Origin: JAMLIN01 sp964476625
GTDB taxonomy: Bacteria > Pseudomonadota > Gammaproteobacteria > Burkholderiales > Burkholderiaceae_E
Length of the DNA: 64,000 bases
Reading direction: 5' to 3'
Assembly: GCA_964476625.1 (NCBI GenBank)
Contig: CAYZBJ010000009.1
Location: 6,816 to 70,815 of the forward strand
In this document: piece by piece, positions 18,300-27,371 of the stretch
Numbering within the stretch: position 1 is the first letter of the stretch
Layout: each line of letters opens with the position of its first letter
Notes under the pieces: model-generated
Database searches by the model: none
What the model was told of the DNA's origin: nothing
What the model saw: only the letters and a program-made list of their open reading frames with translations
Program-made: the position numbers and the translations under genes

Positions 18300-20207
18300 C
18301 TAGAAGGTATAGCCGACAGAGAAATGGAAGCGCCAGCGCTTGACCGCCTCGCCGTAGGCGAGGTCGAGGTTCAGCGGCCCGACCGGAGTTCGCCAGCGCA
18401 TGCCGATACCGTAGCCCGACACCGCCTTGTAGTCGCTGGTCGAATCGGTGGCGTTGCCGATGTCGTAGAAGACGGCGGCGGCGATCGAGTCGGTGACCGG
18501 GTGCTGGTACTCGAGGCTGGCAACGCCGAGGTAGCGCCCGCCGACCGTCGCCCCGGCCTCCTGCACGCCGAGGCTCTGGTAGCTGTAGCCACGCACCGAA
18601 TGCGAGCCGCCGGCCCGGAACAGGTTCTCGGACGGAATGTCGCGGCGCGAGCCCGCCGCGACCCAGCCGAGCTCGCCGAGCGCGACCAGGGTGCCGCCGG
18701 CCAGGACGGTACGCCGCGGCATCGGGATGAAGCGCATCGCCCGGCCGTAGAAGCGCACGAAACTGCGGTTCGAGGCGACGCCCTTGGCCGCGCCCGACAC
18801 CTGGGTGCTGATGGTGTAGCCGCGGGTCGGCAGGACCCGCGAGTTGAGTCGGCGCAAGTTCCAGGAGTAGCCGAGCACCAGCGCATGGGCTTCGTCCTCG
18901 ATCGCCGCGAAGCGCTCGTTGCCGTCGAGCCGGCGCTCCTCGGCCTGCAGCTGCAGCGACAGGAACCATTCGATCTCGGCGGTTCGCTTGCCGCGGCCGA
19001 AGTAGAGATTGCTGCGATCGGTGCGCTCGCCGGCCGCATCGAGGTGCTCGAGGCGCCCGCCGAAACCGTAGAAATGCCCGCTCGCTTCGATCGGCGTGCG
19101 CACGTTGGCGAACAGGCGCTGGCGGCGCTCCTCGGCGACCAGTGAGCTCTCGAGCTGCCAGCTGCGGCCGAACAGGTTGCGATGCTCGAAGCCGACCTGG
19201 CCACGGGCGCCCTGCTCGCTGCTGTAGCCGATCCCGAAGACGGTGCGCTTGGCCTTGTACTCGACCAGCTCGACCGACAGGGGCACCGCCAGCAGCCCGG
19301 GATCGGCCTCCAGCGCGTCGAGGTCGGGCACCACACTGACCCCCGAGAAATAGCCGCTGTCGCGCAGCGCCGCCTCGTAGGCGAGCAGTTGCTCGAGCGT
19401 GTACGGGTCGCCGGGCTGGAAGGGGCGCAGGTCCTGGACGATGCGCTCGCCGTGGCGCTCGAGACCGCCGACCTCCAGTTCGCCGAAGGCGATCTGCGGT
19501 CCGCTGTCGAGCACCACCTCGAGTTCGGCCGAACTCGACTGCGGGTCGATCCGGGCATCGCTGCCGGTCAGGCGAGCCCGCAGGTAGCCGCGCTGGTTGA
19601 GCGCGTCGACGAGTCCGCGCTTGCCCCGCTCCCATTCCCTGGACGCGAAGAAACTGCCCTCGGGCAGCAGCCAGCGCGAACGCACGAAACGGGCCGTGCG
19701 ACGGTCCTCGGCGGCTGGCCCCTCGATGCGGACCTCGGAGCGGGCGACAGTGACCCGGGGCCCGGCCACCACCGTGACTTCGACCCGGTCGGCATCGCCG
19801 CTCGAACGCACCTTGCCGCTGTAGTAGCCGAGCGAACGCAGGATCCCCATGACCTCGTCATCGAGCCGCGCCAGCAGCGCCGGCATCTGGGTCGGCAGGA
19901 AGTCGTCCCGGTGCTGCCAGCGGCCGACGAAGGTCAGTTCGCGGATCTTGTCGGCGATCTCGCCCGGCGCATCGACCTCGAAGGCGTAGTTCGCCCGTCG
20001 ACCCTGCTGTGGCCGTGACTCCGGCTGCGACCCGTCGTCCTGCACGCCGGCGTCGATCTCGCTCGCCAGGGCAAGCCCCGCGCCTGGCGCGGATCCGAAA
20101 ACCAGGCCGCCGAAGGTGAGTGCAAGCGCCAGCGCCCGGCCCGGGCCCTCGCGCCGGCACCGCAACGATGGATCCACCTGACGCTCAGCGCACCGTCGCG
20201 GGCGCAT
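18300..20207 (-). CDS. tamA: Translocation and assembly module subunit TamA (Omp85 family)
   Basis: An outer-membrane 16-stranded barrel with N-terminal POTRA domains; the partner of TamB. The protein has a signal peptide (ALALALTFGGLVFGSAPGAG), POTRA repeats over about residues 65-290, and a barrel carrying the Omp85 lid-lock motif (GGSHSVRGY). It ends in a beta-signal with terminal Phe (FHFSVGYTF). ATG at 20207 overlaps purM by 23 nt; an in-frame GTG at 20177 would give a more compact signal peptide and is quite possible. The operon order purM-tamA-tamB is suggested by overlap and 1-nt spacing. Confidence 0.93.
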   Translation of the reverse strand: MRPRRCAERQVDPSLRCRREGPGRALALALTFGGLVFGSAPGAGLALASEIDAGVQDDGSQPESRPQQGRRANYAFEVDAPGEIADKIRELTFVGRWQHRDDFLPTQMPALLARLDDEVMGILRSLGYYSGKVRSSGDADRVEVTVVAGPRVTVARSEVRIEGPAAEDRRTARFVRSRWLLPEGSFFASREWERGKRGLVDALNQRGYLRARLTGSDARIDPQSSSAELEVVLDSGPQIAFGELEVGGLERHGERIVQDLRPFQPGDPYTLEQLLAYEAALRDSGYFSGVSVVPDLDALEADPGLLAVPLSVELVEYKAKRTVFGIGYSSEQGARGQVGFEHRNLFGRSWQLESSLVAEERRQRLFANVRTPIEASGHFYGFGGRLEHLDAAGERTDRSNLYFGRGKRTAEIEWFLSLQLQAEERRLDGNERFAAIEDEAHALVLGYSWNLRRLNSRVLPTRGYTISTQVSGAAKGVASNRSFVRFYGRAMRFIPMPRRTVLAGGTLVALGELGWVAAGSRRDIPSENLFRAGGSHSVRGYSYQSLGVQEAGATVGGRYLGVASLEYQHPVTDSIAAAVFYDIGNATDSTSDYKAVSGYGIGMRWRTPVGPLNLDLAYGEAVKRWRFHFSVGYTF

Positions 20208-21243
20208 CCCCGGCTTGCCGGTCGACCACCTCGCCGATGCGCCAGGCCGTTTCGCCCGCCGCCTCCAGGTAGGCGATCGCCCTGTCGGCGTCGCCCGCAG
20301 CCACGATCACGACCATGCCGATGCCGCAGTTGAACACCCGGTGCATCTCCGCATCGGCGATCTGCCCGTGCTCGCGCAGCCAGTCGAACAGCGGCGGCAT
20401 CGGCCAGGCATCGGCGCGCATGTCGGCCCGGCAGGTAGCGGGCAGCACCCGCGGCACGTTCTCGACCAGGCCGCCGCCGGTGATGTGCGCCATCGCCTTG
20501 ACCGGTAGCTCGGCCAGCAGCCCGAGCAGGGGCTTGACGTAGATGCGCGTGGGCGCCATCAGGACGTCCTCGAAGGGCCGGCCGTGGAAGTCCGCCCGCA
20601 GGGCAGCGCGGGCGGCATCGGACTCGAGCGGCCCGCAGGCCCGCTCGAGAACCCGCCTGATCAGCGAGAAGCCATTGGAATGGGCGCCACTGCTGGCCAG
20701 CCCGATGAGGGCGTCGCCAGGGCCGACAGTGCTGCCGTCGATGATCGCCGACTTCTCGACCACCCCGACCGCGAAGCCGGCGAGATCGTATTCGCCATCC
20801 GGGTACATGCCGGGCATCTCGGCGGTTTCGCCCCCGATCAGGGCGCAGCCGGCCTGTTCGCAACCAGTGGCGATGCCGCCGACGACCGCGGCGGCGACAT
20901 CGACGTCGAGCCGCCCGCAGGCGAAATAATCGAGGAAGAACAAGGGCTCGGCACCCTGCACCAGGACGTCGTTGACGCTCATCCCGACCAGGTCGATCCC
21001 GACGGTGTCATGCCGGCCGAGGGTGAAGGCGAGCCGCAGCTTGGTACCGACCCCATCGGTGCCCGAGACCAGCACCGGCTCGCGGTAGCGCCGGGGCACT
21101 TCGAACAGGGCGCCGAAGCCGCCGATGCCCGCCAGCACGCCGTCGCGCATCGTCCGGCGGGCAAGCGGACCGATCCGGGCAACGAGCGCGTCGCCGGCAT
21201 CGATGTCGACGCCCGCCTCCTTGTAGGAAAGAGGGGAGTTCAT
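20185..21243 (-). CDS. purM: Phosphoribosylformylglycinamidine cyclo-ligase PurM
   Basis: PurM converts FGAM to AIR with ATP in purine synthesis. The 352-residue protein shows GVGTKLRLAF at the nucleotide site, the conserved GGETAEMPGMYPDGEYDLAG and GLASSGAHSNGFSLIR. ATG at 21243 begins MNSPLSYKEAGVDIDAGDAL, the family N-terminus; a long upstream extension in the same frame has no family similarity. The gene is divergent from hda, a neighbourhood seen in many betaproteobacteria. It lacks a strong ribosome site. Confidence 0.96.
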   Translation of the reverse strand: MNSPLSYKEAGVDIDAGDALVARIGPLARRTMRDGVLAGIGGFGALFEVPRRYREPVLVSGTDGVGTKLRLAFTLGRHDTVGIDLVGMSVNDVLVQGAEPLFFLDYFACGRLDVDVAAAVVGGIATGCEQAGCALIGGETAEMPGMYPDGEYDLAGFAVGVVEKSAIIDGSTVGPGDALIGLASSGAHSNGFSLIRRVLERACGPLESDAARAALRADFHGRPFEDVLMAPTRIYVKPLLGLLAELPVKAMAHITGGGLVENVPRVLPATCRADMRADAWPMPPLFDWLREHGQIADAEMHRVFNCGIGMVVIVAAGDADRAIAYLEAAGETAWRIGEVVDRQAGDAPATVR

Positions 21244-21390
21244 GTGGGGTGTCCCGATACAATCGTGTCCTCGCCATTCTAGTGCCTGCAGGCATGGGCC
21301 TCCTCCGCCCGCCATGACAGTTTCACCCCCGCAACGCCAGGCCCCCGTCCGGCCCCCCGTCGCCGTCGGGTTCGCGGCGCTGCCGCCGCC

Positions 21391-22071
21391 ATGAAGCAGC
21401 TGCCGCTCGACCTGCATCGCCGGCCGGCGCCGACCCTCGGGAACTTCGTCACCGGCGACAACGCCGAGGTCGTCGACCTCGCGCACCGACTCGCCCAGGG
21501 CGACCGGCAGACCCGTTTCGTGTATCTCTGGGGGCCCGCCGGCGCCGGGCGCAGCCACCTGTTGCAGGCGCTCGCGCCATGGGGGCGCAGCGCCTCGCCG
21601 GCCACCGACATGCCGGCCACCGTCACCGACGGCGACCTGCTGCTGGTCGATGATTGCCAGCAGCTCGACGCCGCCCGCCAGCAGGCGCTCTTCGGCCTGT
21701 ACAACCAGGTCCAGGCCGGCGTCGCCGCCACCCTGGTGGTCGCCGGCGACGCCCCGCCGCTGGCGATGCGCCTGCGCGAGGACCTGCGCACCCGGCTCGG
21801 CTGGGGCCTGGTCCTGCAGATGCGCCTGCTCGACGACCACCACAAGGCCAGCGCCCTCGAACGGCATGCCCGCAGCCGCGGGGTCGCCCTCGGGCGCGAT
21901 CTCGTTCCCTACCTGCTGGCCCACCACGACCGCGACATCCGCAGCCTGATCGCGCTCTTCGATGCGCTCGACCGCTACGGCTACGAGCGCAAACGCCCCC
22001 TTAACCTGCACCTGCTGCGCGAATTCGAAGCCGACGCGGCCCGCCTGGCGGGCGAAACCGGCGCAGGCTGA
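21391..22071 (+). CDS. hda: DnaA regulatory inactivator Hda
   Basis: Hda is an AAA+ protein related to DnaA that, bound to the sliding clamp, stimulates hydrolysis of DnaA-ATP. The N-terminal clamp-binding motif QLPLDL (residues 3-8) is present. The P-loop-like segment is GPAGAGRSHLLQA, in which the usual GKT/S lysine is Arg; the Walker B is LLLVDDCQ. The protein has 226 residues and lacks a DNA-binding domain, as expected. It is followed after 18 nt by the HAD phosphatase gene, as in other betaproteobacteria. Confidence 0.93.
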   Translation: MKQLPLDLHRRPAPTLGNFVTGDNAEVVDLAHRLAQGDRQTRFVYLWGPAGAGRSHLLQALAPWGRSASPATDMPATVTDGDLLLVDDCQQLDAARQQALFGLYNQVQAGVAATLVVAGDAPPLAMRLREDLRTRLGWGLVLQMRLLDDHHKASALERHARSRGVALGRDLVPYLLAHHDRDIRSLIALFDALDRYGYERKRPLNLHLLREFEADAARLAGETGAG

Positions 22072-22089
22072 TAAAATCGCCCACCGACC

Positions 22090-22755
22090 ATGAACCTCGC
22101 CCTCTTCGACCTCGACCACACGCTGCTGCCCATCGACAGCGACTATGAATGGTCGCGCTTCCTGGTTGCCGCCGGCAAGGTCGATTCAGCCCGCTTCGCC
22201 AGCGAGAACGAACGCTTCTACCGTGAGTACCAGGCGGGCACCCTCGACATCGCCGAGTTCCTCGCCTTCCAGCTCGGGCCGCTGGCGGCCCTGCCGCGCG
22301 ACGAGCTCGACCGGCTGCACGCGCAATACATGGCCGCGGTCGTCGTCCCGGCGATCCGCCCGGTGGCGCGCGAACTCGTCGAACAGCACCAGCGCGCCGG
22401 CGACCTCTGCGCGATCGTCACCGCGACCAACGAATTCGTCACCGGCCCGATCGCCCGTGCCTTCGGCATCGAGCACCTCATCGGGGCCCGCGTCGAGGAG
22501 ATCGATGGCCGCATCACCGGCCGCAGCCCCGGCACGCCTTCGTTTCGCGAAGGCAAGGTCGCCCGGGTCCATGAATGGCTCGCGGCACTCGGACGCGCCT
22601 GGGACGATTTCCCCGTGACGACCTTCTACAGCGACTCGATCAACGACCTTGCCCTGCTCGAACAGGCGAGCCGGCCGGTCGCCACCAACCCCGACGAGCG
22701 GCTCGCGGCGATCGCCAGCGAGCGCGGCTGGCCGATCCGACGCCTTTTCGAATGA
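22090..22755 (+). CDS. HAD-IB family phosphatase (SerB/CicA-like)
   Basis: A haloacid-dehalogenase superfamily hydrolase of 221 residues. Motif I is LFDLDHTLLPIDSD with the nucleophile Asp and the Asp two residues later; motif II is the Thr in VTATNEF; motif III/IV is FYSDSINDLALL. The subfamily IB cap resembles phosphoserine phosphatase and the Caulobacter CicA type. The substrate is unknown. The position between hda and pcnB is conserved in betaproteobacteria. Its TGA overlaps the pcnB ATG (ATGA). Confidence 0.9.
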   Translation: MNLALFDLDHTLLPIDSDYEWSRFLVAAGKVDSARFASENERFYREYQAGTLDIAEFLAFQLGPLAALPRDELDRLHAQYMAAVVVPAIRPVARELVEQHQRAGDLCAIVTATNEFVTGPIARAFGIEHLIGARVEEIDGRITGRSPGTPSFREGKVARVHEWLAALGRAWDDFPVTTFYSDSINDLALLEQASRPVATNPDERLAAIASERGWPIRRLFE

Positions 22756-24116
22756 TCCGCAAACTCATCGGCCGCCTGCTGCGCCGCCCGCCCGCGCCGA
22801 CCCCGCAGATGCGCTCGCATGCGCATCGCTATCGGGGCGCCGAACTCGGCCTGGCGCGCGCCGCGATGTCGAGCGCCGCCCAGCGCACCTGCGAAGGCCT
22901 GCACAAGGCCGGCTTCAAGGCCTACGTCGTCGGCGGCGGCGTGCGCGACTCCCTCCTCGGCCTGCAGCCGAAGGATTTCGACGTCGCCACCAACGCCACC
23001 CCGCAGGAAGTCAACCGCATCTTCCGCCGCTCCCGGCTGATCGGCCGCCGCTTCCAGATCGTGCACGTGCTCTACGGGCGCGAGGTCATCGAGGTCTCGA
23101 CCTTCCGCGCCGCGCAGGTCGATGCCGAGACCGACGACCACGGCCGGGTCCTGCGCGACAACGTCTGGGGCACCCTCGAGGAAGACGCCGCGCGCCGCGA
23201 CTTCTCGGTCAACGCCCTCTACTACGACCCGATCGCCGACCAGGTGCTCGACTTCCACGACGGCGTGCGCGACATGAAGGCCCGGGTCATCCGCATGATC
23301 GGCGACCCGGCCACCCGCTTCCGGGAGGACCCGGTGCGGCTGCTGCGAGTCGCGCGCTTCGCCGCCAAGCTCGGCTTTGCCATCGAGGAGCGCACCCGCG
23401 CGCCGATGCGCGAACTCGCCGGCCTGATCTCGAACGTGCCCACCGCGCGGCTGTTCGACGAGATGCTCAAGCTCCTGCTCTCGGGCCATGCGATGGCGAG
23501 CCTGCACCAGTTGCGCGCCGAGGGCCTGCAGCACGGGCTGCTGCCACTGCTCGACCTGATCCTCGAGCAGCCCGACGGCGAGCGCTTCATCTCGCTCGCG
23601 CTCGCCAAGACCGATGCCCGCATCGCCGAGGGCCGTACCGTGAGCCCCGGGTTCCTGTTCGCGACCCTGCTCTGGGAGCGGGTCAACGCGCTCTGGATCC
23701 GCCATCGGGAGGCGGGCCTGAATCCGATCCCGGCGCTGAACCTCGCGATCGACGAGGTGCTCGACGCCCAGGCCGGCAAGCTCGCGATCCAGAAACGCTT
23801 CGTCGCCGACATGCGCGAGATCTGGAGCCTGCAGCCGCGCTTCGAGCGGCGTAGCGGCCAGGCGCCGTTCCGGCTGGCCGAGCACATGCGGCTGCGCGCC
23901 GGCTACGATTTCCTGCTGCTGCGCGCCGAGACCGGCGAGGCGCCAGCCGAACTCGCCCAGTGGTGGACCGATTTCATCGCCGCCGACGGCCCGGGTCGGA
24001 TCGCGCTGGTCGAGGCGGCGCCGCGCACGACGGCCGCCCGCAAGCGGCGCCGGCGACCCCGGCGCCGCGGCGATGAAGGCGGACCATCGGACCGGTCCGA
24101 CGGCGCCGCCGCGTAA
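22752..24116 (+). CDS. pcnB: Poly(A) polymerase I PcnB
   Basis: PcnB adds 3' poly(A) tails that promote RNA decay. The 454-residue protein starts at 22752, overlapping the HAD gene by 4 nt. The class II nucleotidyltransferase head shows YVVGGGVRDSLLG and KDFDVATNATP with the catalytic carboxylates, then EEDAARRDFSVNALYYD, the RRDF-type signature, and RFREDPVRLLRVARF. The C-terminus is very basic (RKRRRRPRRRG), a usual RNA-binding tail. Poly(A) polymerase is favoured over CCA-adding enzyme because of the length, the tail and the folK neighbour. Confidence 0.95.
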   Translation: MIRKLIGRLLRRPPAPTPQMRSHAHRYRGAELGLARAAMSSAAQRTCEGLHKAGFKAYVVGGGVRDSLLGLQPKDFDVATNATPQEVNRIFRRSRLIGRRFQIVHVLYGREVIEVSTFRAAQVDAETDDHGRVLRDNVWGTLEEDAARRDFSVNALYYDPIADQVLDFHDGVRDMKARVIRMIGDPATRFREDPVRLLRVARFAAKLGFAIEERTRAPMRELAGLISNVPTARLFDEMLKLLLSGHAMASLHQLRAEGLQHGLLPLLDLILEQPDGERFISLALAKTDARIAEGRTVSPGFLFATLLWERVNALWIRHREAGLNPIPALNLAIDEVLDAQAGKLAIQKRFVADMREIWSLQPRFERRSGQAPFRLAEHMRLRAGYDFLLLRAETGEAPAELAQWWTDFIAADGPGRIALVEAAPRTTAARKRRRRPRRRGDEGGPSDRSDGAAA

Positions 24117-24659
24117 ATGGCGGCCCCCCCGCCCGCTGCGTCGCCGGCCGCCGGCGGCTCCGGGCCCCGGCCACCGGTGCGCGCGGCCATCGGCCTGGGC
24201 GCGAACCTCGGCGATGCCGCCAGCCGGATCCGCGACGCCCTCGCCCGTATCGACGCTCTCGCGGCCACCCGCCTGCTGGCCGCCTCCCGCCTGTGGCGCA
24301 GCGCGCCGTTCGAGGCCTGCGGGCCCGACTTCCACAACGCGGTCGCGATCATAGAAACCGGGCTCGACGCCTTTGCCCTGCTCGACGCCTTGCGGCTGAT
24401 CGAGTCCGACGCCGGGCGCGAGCGGCCCTATCGCAACGCCCCCAGGACGCTCGACCTCGACCTGCTGCTCTACGGCGAAGCCCGCATCGACGCGCCGCCG
24501 CGGCTGGTGGTTCCACACCCACGCATGGTCGAGCGCGCCTTCGTGCTGCGCCCGCTGCTCGAAGTCTCGCCCGATGCGACAATTCCCGGCATCGGCCCGG
24601 CCGCCGGCCTGGTCGGCGACCTCGCCGGCCAGCGCGCCGACCCGGTGCCCGACGCCTGA
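24117..24659 (+). CDS. folK: 2-amino-4-hydroxy-6-hydroxymethyldihydropteridine pyrophosphokinase FolK
   Basis: FolK (HPPK) transfers pyrophosphate from ATP to the pterin in folate synthesis. Family motifs are AIGLGANLGDA, GPDFHNAVAII, RPYRNAPRTLDLDLLLYG (the HPPK signature with two Asp) and VVPHPRMVERAFVL. The protein has 180 residues with a Pro/Ala-rich N-terminal extension of about 20. The ATG at 24117 follows the pcnB TAA with no intervening base, so translation is coupled. Confidence 0.96.
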   Translation: MAAPPPAASPAAGGSGPRPPVRAAIGLGANLGDAASRIRDALARIDALAATRLLAASRLWRSAPFEACGPDFHNAVAIIETGLDAFALLDALRLIESDAGRERPYRNAPRTLDLDLLLYGEARIDAPPRLVVPHPRMVERAFVLRPLLEVSPDATIPGIGPAAGLVGDLAGQRADPVPDA

Positions 24660-24673
24660 CGTCCGATCCGACG

Positions 24674-25357
24674 ATGACCGACTCCGCCAGCCATTCGCCG
24701 TCGCCGCTGCCGCCTTCGCCCTTCGAGCGCTTTCGCCACATCGTGGTCGAAGGCCCCATCGGCGCCGGCAAGACCTCGCTCGCGCGCCGGCTCATCGACG
24801 CCTACGGCGCCCGCGCGGTGCTCGAGGACGCCACCGCCAACCCCTTTCTCGAGCGCTACTACCGCGAGGGCCGGCGCCATGCGCTGCCAACGCAGCTGTT
24901 CTTCCTGTTCCAGCGCGCCGAACAACTGCGCGAGCTCTCGCAGCGCGACCTGTTCGCCGAATCGATCGTCGGCGACTTCCTGCTCGAGAAGGATCCCCTG
25001 TTCGCGCGCCTGACCCTCGACGACGACGAGTTGCGGCTCTATCGCACCATCTACGACAACCTGAGCCCGCACTCGCCGCGGCCGGATCTCGTGATCTACC
25101 TGCAGGCGAGCCCCGACACGCTCGTCTCGAGAGTGCAGCGTCGCGGCCTGTCGATGGAAACGGCCATCGGCGAGCCCTACCTGCGCGGGCTCACCGACGC
25201 CTACAGTCGCTTCTTCCACAACTACGAAGACGCACCGGTGCTGATCGTCAACACCGAGCGGCTCAACCCGGCCGAGCGCGACGAGGACTTCGCGATGCTG
25301 GTGCAAAGGCTGCTCGAGATGCGCGGACGGCGCAGCTTCTTCAACCTCGGACACTGA
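24674..25357 (+). CDS. Deoxynucleoside kinase (dNK family)
   Basis: A salvage kinase that phosphorylates deoxyadenosine, deoxyguanosine or related nucleosides. The 227-residue protein has the P-loop VEGPIGAGKTSLARR, the sensor around ERYYREG, and a lid-like segment SRVQRRGLSMETAIG. Homologues sit between folK and panB/panC in many betaproteobacteria. Here panC follows after 5 nt and panB is absent from the cluster. The exact substrate preference cannot be read from the sequence. Confidence 0.88.
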   Translation: MTDSASHSPSPLPPSPFERFRHIVVEGPIGAGKTSLARRLIDAYGARAVLEDATANPFLERYYREGRRHALPTQLFFLFQRAEQLRELSQRDLFAESIVGDFLLEKDPLFARLTLDDDELRLYRTIYDNLSPHSPRPDLVIYLQASPDTLVSRVQRRGLSMETAIGEPYLRGLTDAYSRFFHNYEDAPVLIVNTERLNPAERDEDFAMLVQRLLEMRGRRSFFNLGH

Positions 25358-25362
25358 ACGCC

Positions 25363-26190
25363 ATGGAAGTCATCAATCGTATCGACGGGCTGCGCGAACG
25401 CCTGCGCGGCTGTGCCGGCACCGTCCTCGTCCCGACGATGGGCAACCTGCACGAAGGCCACCTGTCGCTGGTCCGCAAGGCCGTCGACTGCGGCCGCCCG
25501 GTCATCGTGAGCGTGTTCGTCAATCGCCTGCAGTTCGCCCCGCACGAGGATTTCGACACCTATCCGCGCACCTTCGACGAGGATTGCGAGAAGCTCGCCA
25601 AGGTCGGCTGCGACGTCGTGTTCGCACCGGCCGACAACGAGATGTACCCCGAGCCGCAGGCCTACCGGATCCAGGCGCCGGCGGGGCTGGGCGACATCCT
25701 CGAGGGCGAGTTCCGGCCGGGCTTCTTCGAGGGCGTGTGCACCGTGGTGCTCAAGCTCTTCAACTGCGTGGCCCCGCACACCGCGATCTTCGGCAAGAAG
25801 GACTACCAGCAGCTGATGATCGTGCGGCGCATGGTGCGCCAGTTCAACCTGCCGATCCGGATCGAGGGGAGCGAGATCGTGCGCGAACGCGACGGCCTCG
25901 CGATGAGTTCGCGCAACCGCTACCTCGAAGGCGAACAGCGCACCGAGGCGGCCCACCTCTACAAGGTGCTGTCGGCCGCGGTCGAGCGGGTGGAAGCCGG
26001 CGAGCGCGACTACGCCGCGATCGAGGCGGCCGCGATGGCCGCCCTCGTCGAGCGCGGCTGGGAGCCCGACTACATCGCGATCCGGCGGCGCGACGATCTC
26101 TCGGCGCCGGCCGAGCCGGTTCCGCTGGTTGCCCTGGCCGCCGCCAGGCTCGGCTCGACCCGCCTCATCGACAACATCGAGATCGCCTGA
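25363..26190 (+). CDS. panC: Pantothenate synthetase PanC
   Basis: PanC joins pantoate and beta-alanine through a pantoyl-adenylate. The 275-residue protein has the HIGH-like motif PTMGNLHEGHLSLV, the SVFVNRLQFAPHEDFDTYPRT substrate site, FGKKDYQQLMIVRRMV and the KMSKS-like MSSRNRYL. The usual phrase FVNPTQF reads FVNRLQF, a mild divergence. Its last codons and stop are duplicated downstream together with a palindromic repeat. No panB is near. Confidence 0.95.
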   Translation: MEVINRIDGLRERLRGCAGTVLVPTMGNLHEGHLSLVRKAVDCGRPVIVSVFVNRLQFAPHEDFDTYPRTFDEDCEKLAKVGCDVVFAPADNEMYPEPQAYRIQAPAGLGDILEGEFRPGFFEGVCTVVLKLFNCVAPHTAIFGKKDYQQLMIVRRMVRQFNLPIRIEGSEIVRERDGLAMSSRNRYLEGEQRTEAAHLYKVLSAAVERVEAGERDYAAIEAAAMAALVERGWEPDYIAIRRRDDLSAPAEPVPLVALAAARLGSTRLIDNIEIA

Positions 26191-26297
26191 AGCGATAGAG
26201 AAATGGGGTCAGACACCATTAGCGGAGACCGCCTGAAGCGAAATGGGGTCAGACACCATTAGGAAATGGTGTCTGACCCCATTTCATGACCCCATTT
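26179..26297. repeat. Cluster of 20-bp palindromic repeat units (REP/RAYT type) between panC and galE
   Basis: The unit AAATGGGGTCAGACACCATT occurs directly at 26201-26220 and 26241-26260 and as its exact reverse complement at 26265-26284, with a partial inverted unit at 26287-26297. The second and third units form a 20-bp perfect stem with a four-base AGGA loop, a likely bidirectional terminator for the convergent genes. The 17 bases at the panC end (26179-26195, including its stop) recur with one change at 26225-26241, so a tandem duplication produced the first two units. Similar GGGGTCAGACACC sequences accompany REP-associated tyrosine transposases in many proteobacteria; no such transposase is in this window. 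Confidence 0.9.
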
Positions 26298-26304
26298 CGC
26301 CATT

Positions 26305-27360
26305 TCATACTCGGTCGTAGCCCTGCGGGTTGGCCTGCTGCCAGCGCCAGCCGTCGGCGCACATCGCGTCGATCCCGAGCTCGGCCCGCCAGCCGAGCAA
26401 TGCGGCGGCATGCGCCGGGTCGGCATAGCATTCGGCGATGTCGCCGGGGCGGCGGTCGACGATCCGGTAGGGCACCGGCCGGCCACTGGCGCGCTCGAAG
26501 GCGGTGATCATCTCGAGGACCGAGCAGCCCAGCCCGGTGCCGAGGTTGACGGTGAAGGCGCCGGCCTGGGCGCGGGCGTGCTCGAGCGCGGCGAGGTGGC
26601 CGCGGGCGAGATCGACGACATGGATGTAGTCGCGCACGCCGGTGCCGTCGCGGGTCGGGTAGTCACCGCCGAAGACCGAGAGGAACTCGCGCCGGCCGAC
26701 CGCGACCTGGGAGACGAAGGGCATCAGGTTGTTGGGGATGCCCTGGGGATCCTCGCCAATCAGGCCGCTCGGGTGGGCGCCGGCCGGATTGAAGTAGCGC
26801 AGGATGCCGACCGACCAGCGCGGGTCGGCGGCAGCGAGGTCACGCAGGATGAACTCGATCATCCACTTGGTGCGACCGTAGGGATTGGTCGGGCCGGTCG
26901 GCGCATCCTCGCGGATCGGCACCGACTGCGGATCGCCATAGACGGTCGCCGACGAACTGAACACGAAGGTCCTCACCCCGGCCTGGCCGAGGCATTCGAG
27001 CAGGGTCGTCGTGCCCGCGATGTTGCAGTCGTAGTAGTCGAGCGGCCTGGCGACCGATTCGCCGACCGCCTTGAGGCCGGCGAAATGCATCGTCGCATCG
27101 AACTGCTCGCGCGCGAGCAGTTCGCGCAACAGGGCCGCGTCACGGATATCGCCGACCACCAGGGGCACCCGGGCGCCGGTGATGCGTTCGACGCGCTCGA
27201 GCGAACGCCGCGAGGCGTTCGACAGGTTGTCGAGCACCACGACTTCATGGCCGGCACCGACCAGTTCGACCACCGTATGCGAGCCGATGTAGCCGGCGCC
27301 GCCGGTGACCAGCACCTTGCAGGCAGAATGCTTGCGGGGGGAATGTTCCCGATCGTCCAA
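26305..27360 (-). CDS. galE: UDP-glucose 4-epimerase GalE
   Basis: GalE interconverts UDP-glucose and UDP-galactose for lipopolysaccharide or exopolysaccharide sugars. The NAD-binding motif is VLVTGGAGYIGSHT near the start; the catalytic Ser in FSSSATVYG and Tyr/Lys in YGRTKWMIE are present, as is the substrate loop NPAGAHPSGLIGEDP. TTG at 27360, with GGGAG five bases before it, is chosen as the start (351 residues); a longer frame reaches an ATG at 27423 but would overlap thpR. The stop codon lies 7 bp from the palindromic repeat cluster. Confidence 0.92.
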   Translation of the reverse strand: MDDREHSPRKHSACKVLVTGGAGYIGSHTVVELVGAGHEVVVLDNLSNASRRSLERVERITGARVPLVVGDIRDAALLRELLAREQFDATMHFAGLKAVGESVARPLDYYDCNIAGTTTLLECLGQAGVRTFVFSSSATVYGDPQSVPIREDAPTGPTNPYGRTKWMIEFILRDLAAADPRWSVGILRYFNPAGAHPSGLIGEDPQGIPNNLMPFVSQVAVGRREFLSVFGGDYPTRDGTGVRDYIHVVDLARGHLAALEHARAQAGAFTVNLGTGLGCSVLEMITAFERASGRPVPYRIVDRRPGDIAECYADPAHAAALLGWRAELGIDAMCADGWRWQQANPQGYDRV

Positions 27361-27371
27361 GGCAGCTCCCG

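Noticed and set aside
22626..24518. Minus-strand frame of 630 codons opposite pcnB and folK
   Set aside because: Antisense shadow with no domain.
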